64,000 nt of DNA, taken from M269 sp964640795. GTDB taxonomy: Bacteria > Pseudomonadota > Gammaproteobacteria > Enterobacterales > Alteromonadaceae. Below are positions 61,517 to 64,000 of this stretch, piece by piece. A program made the translations under genes and the position numbers. Numbering within the stretch: position 1 is the stretch's first letter; each line of letters begins with the position of its first letter. The notes below the pieces were generated by a model. That model did not search any database, was not told where the DNA came from, and was given only the letters and a program-made list of their open reading frames with translations. The stretch is taken from positions 31,223-95,222 of the forward strand of contig CAZXIN010000017.1 of NCBI GenBank assembly GCA_964640795.1, read 5' to 3'.

Positions 61517-61834
61517 ATGAAATTACACTTTCGTTTGGCATGGTCTAGAACAAACAATAAATTAAATGCTTGTGTGCTCGCATTTATTTTGTGCTTGTCT
61601 CCTTTATGCCATGCCCAAACAAAAACCCCGCCAGCTCAAAAAAAAGAAATCAATAAAACCCAAGCTGCTGCGAAAGCAAAACAAACAGTTAAAGGTCGTA
61701 TCTTACGTGTCGAACAAGACAAGAAAAAATATCGGGTCAAGATGTTAAAGAAATCTGGCAGGGTTATTTCTGTTAGTGTCGATAAACAATCTGGCAAAGT
61801 GATAGAAACGAAGAAGAGTGGAAAAAAAAATTAA
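61517..61834 (+). CDS. Exported PepSY-like small protein
   Basis: A 105-residue exported protein: signal peptide ending in LCHAQ, then a lysine/alanine-rich helix (NKTQAAAKAKQTVKGRILRVEQ) and two strands (YRVKMLKKSGRVISVSVDKQSGKVIE) as in a PepSY domain. Small periplasmic PepSY proteins often accompany PhoP/PhoQ-like systems and may modulate the kinase. Its stop overlaps the response regulator start by one base, strongly supporting a shared function. Confidence 0.85.
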   Translation: MKLHFRLAWSRTNNKLNACVLAFILCLSPLCHAQTKTPPAQKKEINKTQAAAKAKQTVKGRILRVEQDKKKYRVKMLKKSGRVISVSVDKQSGKVIETKKSGKKN

Positions 61835-62508
61835 TGCGAATATTAGTTGTTGAAGATGATAGCCGCTTGCTAACTCAACTCGATGTTATGCTAAGGCAAA
61901 ATGGCTATAGTGTCGACTTGGCAGACGATGGCCGAAAAGCAGAGTTTTTACTACAAGAATACCCTTATGATTTAGCTATTATAGATATCGGCTTACCGAT
62001 TACAGACGGTTTAACCGTCGTTCGTAATGCGCGTAAAAATGATGTCTCCTGCCCTTTTTTGATTCTCACTGCACGTGATCGATGGCAAGAAAAGGTCGAA
62101 GGTTTAGACGCAGGCGCTGACGACTATATGACAAAACCCTTCCATAATGAGGAATTGCTAGCTCGAGCTAAAGCCCTTATTCGAAGAGCATCAGGACAGG
62201 CGAGCCCATCAATTGAGAGAGGCCCCATTAAACTAGATACACTTGCCGACGAAGTAACCGTGAATGATGAATACGTTGAGCTTACCGCTTACGAATATAA
62301 AGTCTTAGAATATTTGTTAATGAATCAGCAGAAAGTCGTTTCAAAAACTGAACTAACAGAGCATATCTATGATCAAGACTTTGATCTAGACAGCAACGTC
62401 ATAGAAGTATTTGTAGGTCGTTTGCGCAAAAAACTGGATCCTGAAAATCAATACAAACCCATTGAGACGGTCAGAGGTAGAGGTTATCGCATTAACCGAA
62501 ACTTATGA
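61834..62508 (+). CDS. PhoP/QseB-like response regulator
   Basis: A 224-residue OmpR-family regulator. The receiver has the acidic pocket VVEDDSRLL, phosphoacceptor in IIDIGLPITDG, TARD and TKPF. The C-terminal winged helix (about 125-220) has VELTAYEYKVLEYLL, SNVIEVFVGRLRKKL and ETVRGRGYRI. Sequence and gene order resemble PhoP of PhoPQ, but PmrA/QseB assignments are not excluded. ATG 61834 overlaps the PepSY stop; the kinase follows with a four-base ATGA overlap. Confidence 0.93.
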   Translation: MRILVVEDDSRLLTQLDVMLRQNGYSVDLADDGRKAEFLLQEYPYDLAIIDIGLPITDGLTVVRNARKNDVSCPFLILTARDRWQEKVEGLDAGADDYMTKPFHNEELLARAKALIRRASGQASPSIERGPIKLDTLADEVTVNDEYVELTAYEYKVLEYLLMNQQKVVSKTELTEHIYDQDFDLDSNVIEVFVGRLRKKLDPENQYKPIETVRGRGYRINRNL

Positions 62509-63815
62509 AAAAGCCTTCATTAAAATTTAGAAGCTTTTTAGCCGCAATTCTAGCGCTTATTATATTTATTCCACTGGCAGCTATAGCTTTAGAAAGAGCT
62601 TTTGTCAGTAGTTTAACCCAATCGATTCTTGAACAACTGCGAGTTCATAGTCTAACGCTTATTACTGAATTTGAATTCGAAAACAATAACGTCATGATGC
62701 CTCAGTTCTTGTACAACGAGAAACTGAACATGCCTGAGTCTGGCTTGTATGCCTACATCCGTACAGCTCAATCACAAGTATGGCGCTCAGAATCCAGTAT
62801 CAGTATGGAAAGGCCAACAACCTTAGTGACACCAACAACTGGGGCAGAAAGCTTTGAGAGCAAAATAGATGATGAAAATCCTTATTTTAAGTATAGCTAC
62901 ACTGCAGAGTTCGAAGATCAAGACAACTACACGCCTGTCACGTTTCATCTTTTTCAGAGTACAGATGAGTTTAATGAGCAGCTCAGTCAATACAGAATAA
63001 CGCTCTGGTACTGGTTAGGCATTGTATCTATTTTACTTATGGCGTTACTCTTATTCAGCCTAAACACTGCATTGAAGCCAATTAGCCAGTTAGTAAAACA
63101 AATCAAAGGCATTGAAAAAGGCGAACTGAATCAAATCCAGCAAAACTACCCAGACGAACTTGAGCAGTTAAAAACAAGCATTAACCATTTACTAAAAGCT
63201 GAAATGCAGCAGCGCCAACGTTATAAAAACAGCCTTGGAGATCTCGCTCATAGCTTAAAAACGCCCCTTGCCCTATTGAATAGCCAAGAAGGTATGCCTG
63301 AAGCAACAAAACAGCCACTACAACAAATTCAACATAGCATTGCTCGACAATTAAAGAGGTCGGTGGGAGCTGATAGCGCTTGGCTTAGTGTGCAACCTCT
63401 TAGAGAAATTACCTCACAATTAATTGGTGCAATGAATAAAGTGTATGTTGATAAAAGTTTGGCCATAACACTCGTTTGTGAGCACGACGTAGCGTTTAAA
63501 TGCGATAAAACCGATGTAATGGAATTGCTCGGCAACATTTTAGATAACGCATGTAAAGCCGCGCACTCGCAAATAAAGGTGAGCCTAAAACAGACCAACG
63601 ACGTCATTATCCTTGTGGAGGATGACGGACCCGGAATATCAGACAAGAACAAAGAGTCACTATTGACCAGAGGCATACGTTTAGATACTTATGCTGAAGG
63701 TCAAGGTATCGGTATGGCTGTTGTTAGTGATTTAGTAGACGCCTATGGCGGCTCGTTAGATATAGGCAAAAGCAATCTAGGTGGCGCCAAAATTCAAATC
63801 GCATTCCCAATTTAA
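62505..63815 (+). CDS. PhoQ-like sensor histidine kinase
   Basis: A 436-residue inner-membrane kinase. Two membrane helices (about 10-32 and 165-188) enclose a periplasmic sensor. HAMP (TALKPISQLVKQIKGIEKGE) leads to the DHp helix with His249 in GDLAHSLKTPLALL, the HSLKTP form typical of PhoQ. ATPase boxes NILDNACKAA, VEDDGPGIS and GQGIGMAVV are intact. The periplasmic domain is short of the acidic patch known in enteric PhoQ, so the stimulus is uncertain. Confidence 0.92.
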   Translation: MKKPSLKFRSFLAAILALIIFIPLAAIALERAFVSSLTQSILEQLRVHSLTLITEFEFENNNVMMPQFLYNEKLNMPESGLYAYIRTAQSQVWRSESSISMERPTTLVTPTTGAESFESKIDDENPYFKYSYTAEFEDQDNYTPVTFHLFQSTDEFNEQLSQYRITLWYWLGIVSILLMALLLFSLNTALKPISQLVKQIKGIEKGELNQIQQNYPDELEQLKTSINHLLKAEMQQRQRYKNSLGDLAHSLKTPLALLNSQEGMPEATKQPLQQIQHSIARQLKRSVGADSAWLSVQPLREITSQLIGAMNKVYVDKSLAITLVCEHDVAFKCDKTDVMELLGNILDNACKAAHSQIKVSLKQTNDVIILVEDDGPGISDKNKESLLTRGIRLDTYAEGQGIGMAVVSDLVDAYGGSLDIGKSNLGGAKIQIAFPI

Positions 63816-63925
63816 GTTTAAGCTAAAAAATAAGCAATTGAATGATAAGCTCAACCTAAAGTGTATGATTATTGCTCATAAGAAACACGAATTAAGCACT
63901 TATAAAACAAAATGCAAATTTACAG

Positions 63926-63953
63926 TTGACACTTACAGGAGCCACCCTATAAT
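63926..63953 (+). promoter_or_regulatory. Consensus sigma-70 promoter facing out of the window
   Basis: TTGACA (63926-63931), a 16-base spacer and TATAAT (63948-63953) match both hexamers exactly. No start codon follows in the remaining 47 bases, so it probably drives a strongly expressed gene or stable RNA just beyond the window edge. Confidence 0.65.
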
Positions 63954-64000
63954 AGCGCTCCACTTGCTTAGGGAGCTTCTCTAAACAAGGTAAATAGAAA

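Overview
The window reads as chromosomal core plus modest accessory DNA from a marine-type Gammaproteobacterium, AT-leaning by eye. Three conserved blocks support this: the leuS-lptE-holA-nadD-rsfS-rlmH-mrdA-mrdB-mltB-rlpA-dacA-ybeD-lipB-lipA cluster; the rluB-scpB-scpA-yciO-rnm block divergent from an attenuated trpLEGD(CF)BA operon with fused trpCF; and the cmoA-cmoB pair. Abundant PAS/GGDEF/EAL/HD-GYP and two-component signalling, a Crp/YedE sulfur-handling group and SulP/carbonic anhydrase transport fit an Alteromonadales/Oceanospirillales-like lifestyle. I cannot name a genus from sequence alone. No phage, integrase, insertion sequence, CRISPR array, rRNA or tRNA gene was recognised.

Layout. 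1-2.6 kb: LuxR-type response regulator, then cmoAB (tRNA wobble U34 modification). 2.7-8.5 kb: a MASE3-PAS-GAF-PAS-GGDEF-EAL protein, an exported SRPBCC-like protein, an exported beta-rich protein and an LRR lipoprotein. 8.5-10.3 kb: Crp/Fnr regulator with two half-size YeeE/YedE transporters and a DUF2892 protein. 10.5-24.9 kb: leucyl-tRNA synthetase, LPS assembly, DNA polymerase delta, NAD synthesis, ribosome factors, the Rod elongation machinery, peptidoglycan hydrolases and lipoate synthesis. 25.4-32.8 kb: SprT, YkgJ-type protein, YlqF GTPase, MATE transporter, OpgC-like acyltransferase and a GntR/ABC operon. 33.3-40.2 kb: M20 peptidase, a beta-solenoid-like lipoprotein, a hybrid kinase and a DUF885 peptidase. 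40.5-45.9 kb: carbonic anhydrase, two SulP transporters and a small membrane protein, divergent from an OxyR-like LysR regulator. 46-57 kb: rluB/scpBA/yciO/rnm and the trp operon. 57-64 kb: small unknowns, YciI, HD-GYP, a PlsC-like acyltransferase and a PepSY-PhoP/PhoQ-like operon.

Most worth a second look: (1) cmoA and the LysR gene both lack any ATG/GTG/TTG at the start their homology demands, and instead show a Shine-Dalgarno before ATC or ATT; (2) the CA-SulP-small protein-SulP locus faces an OxyR paralogue without the peroxidatic cysteine, suggesting an inorganic-carbon uptake module under unusual control; (3) a free-standing 23-residue acidic mini-gene with its own ribosome site and terminator; (4) an exported beta-rich protein paired with an LRR lipoprotein; (5) two families of intergenic palindromic/MITE-like repeats.
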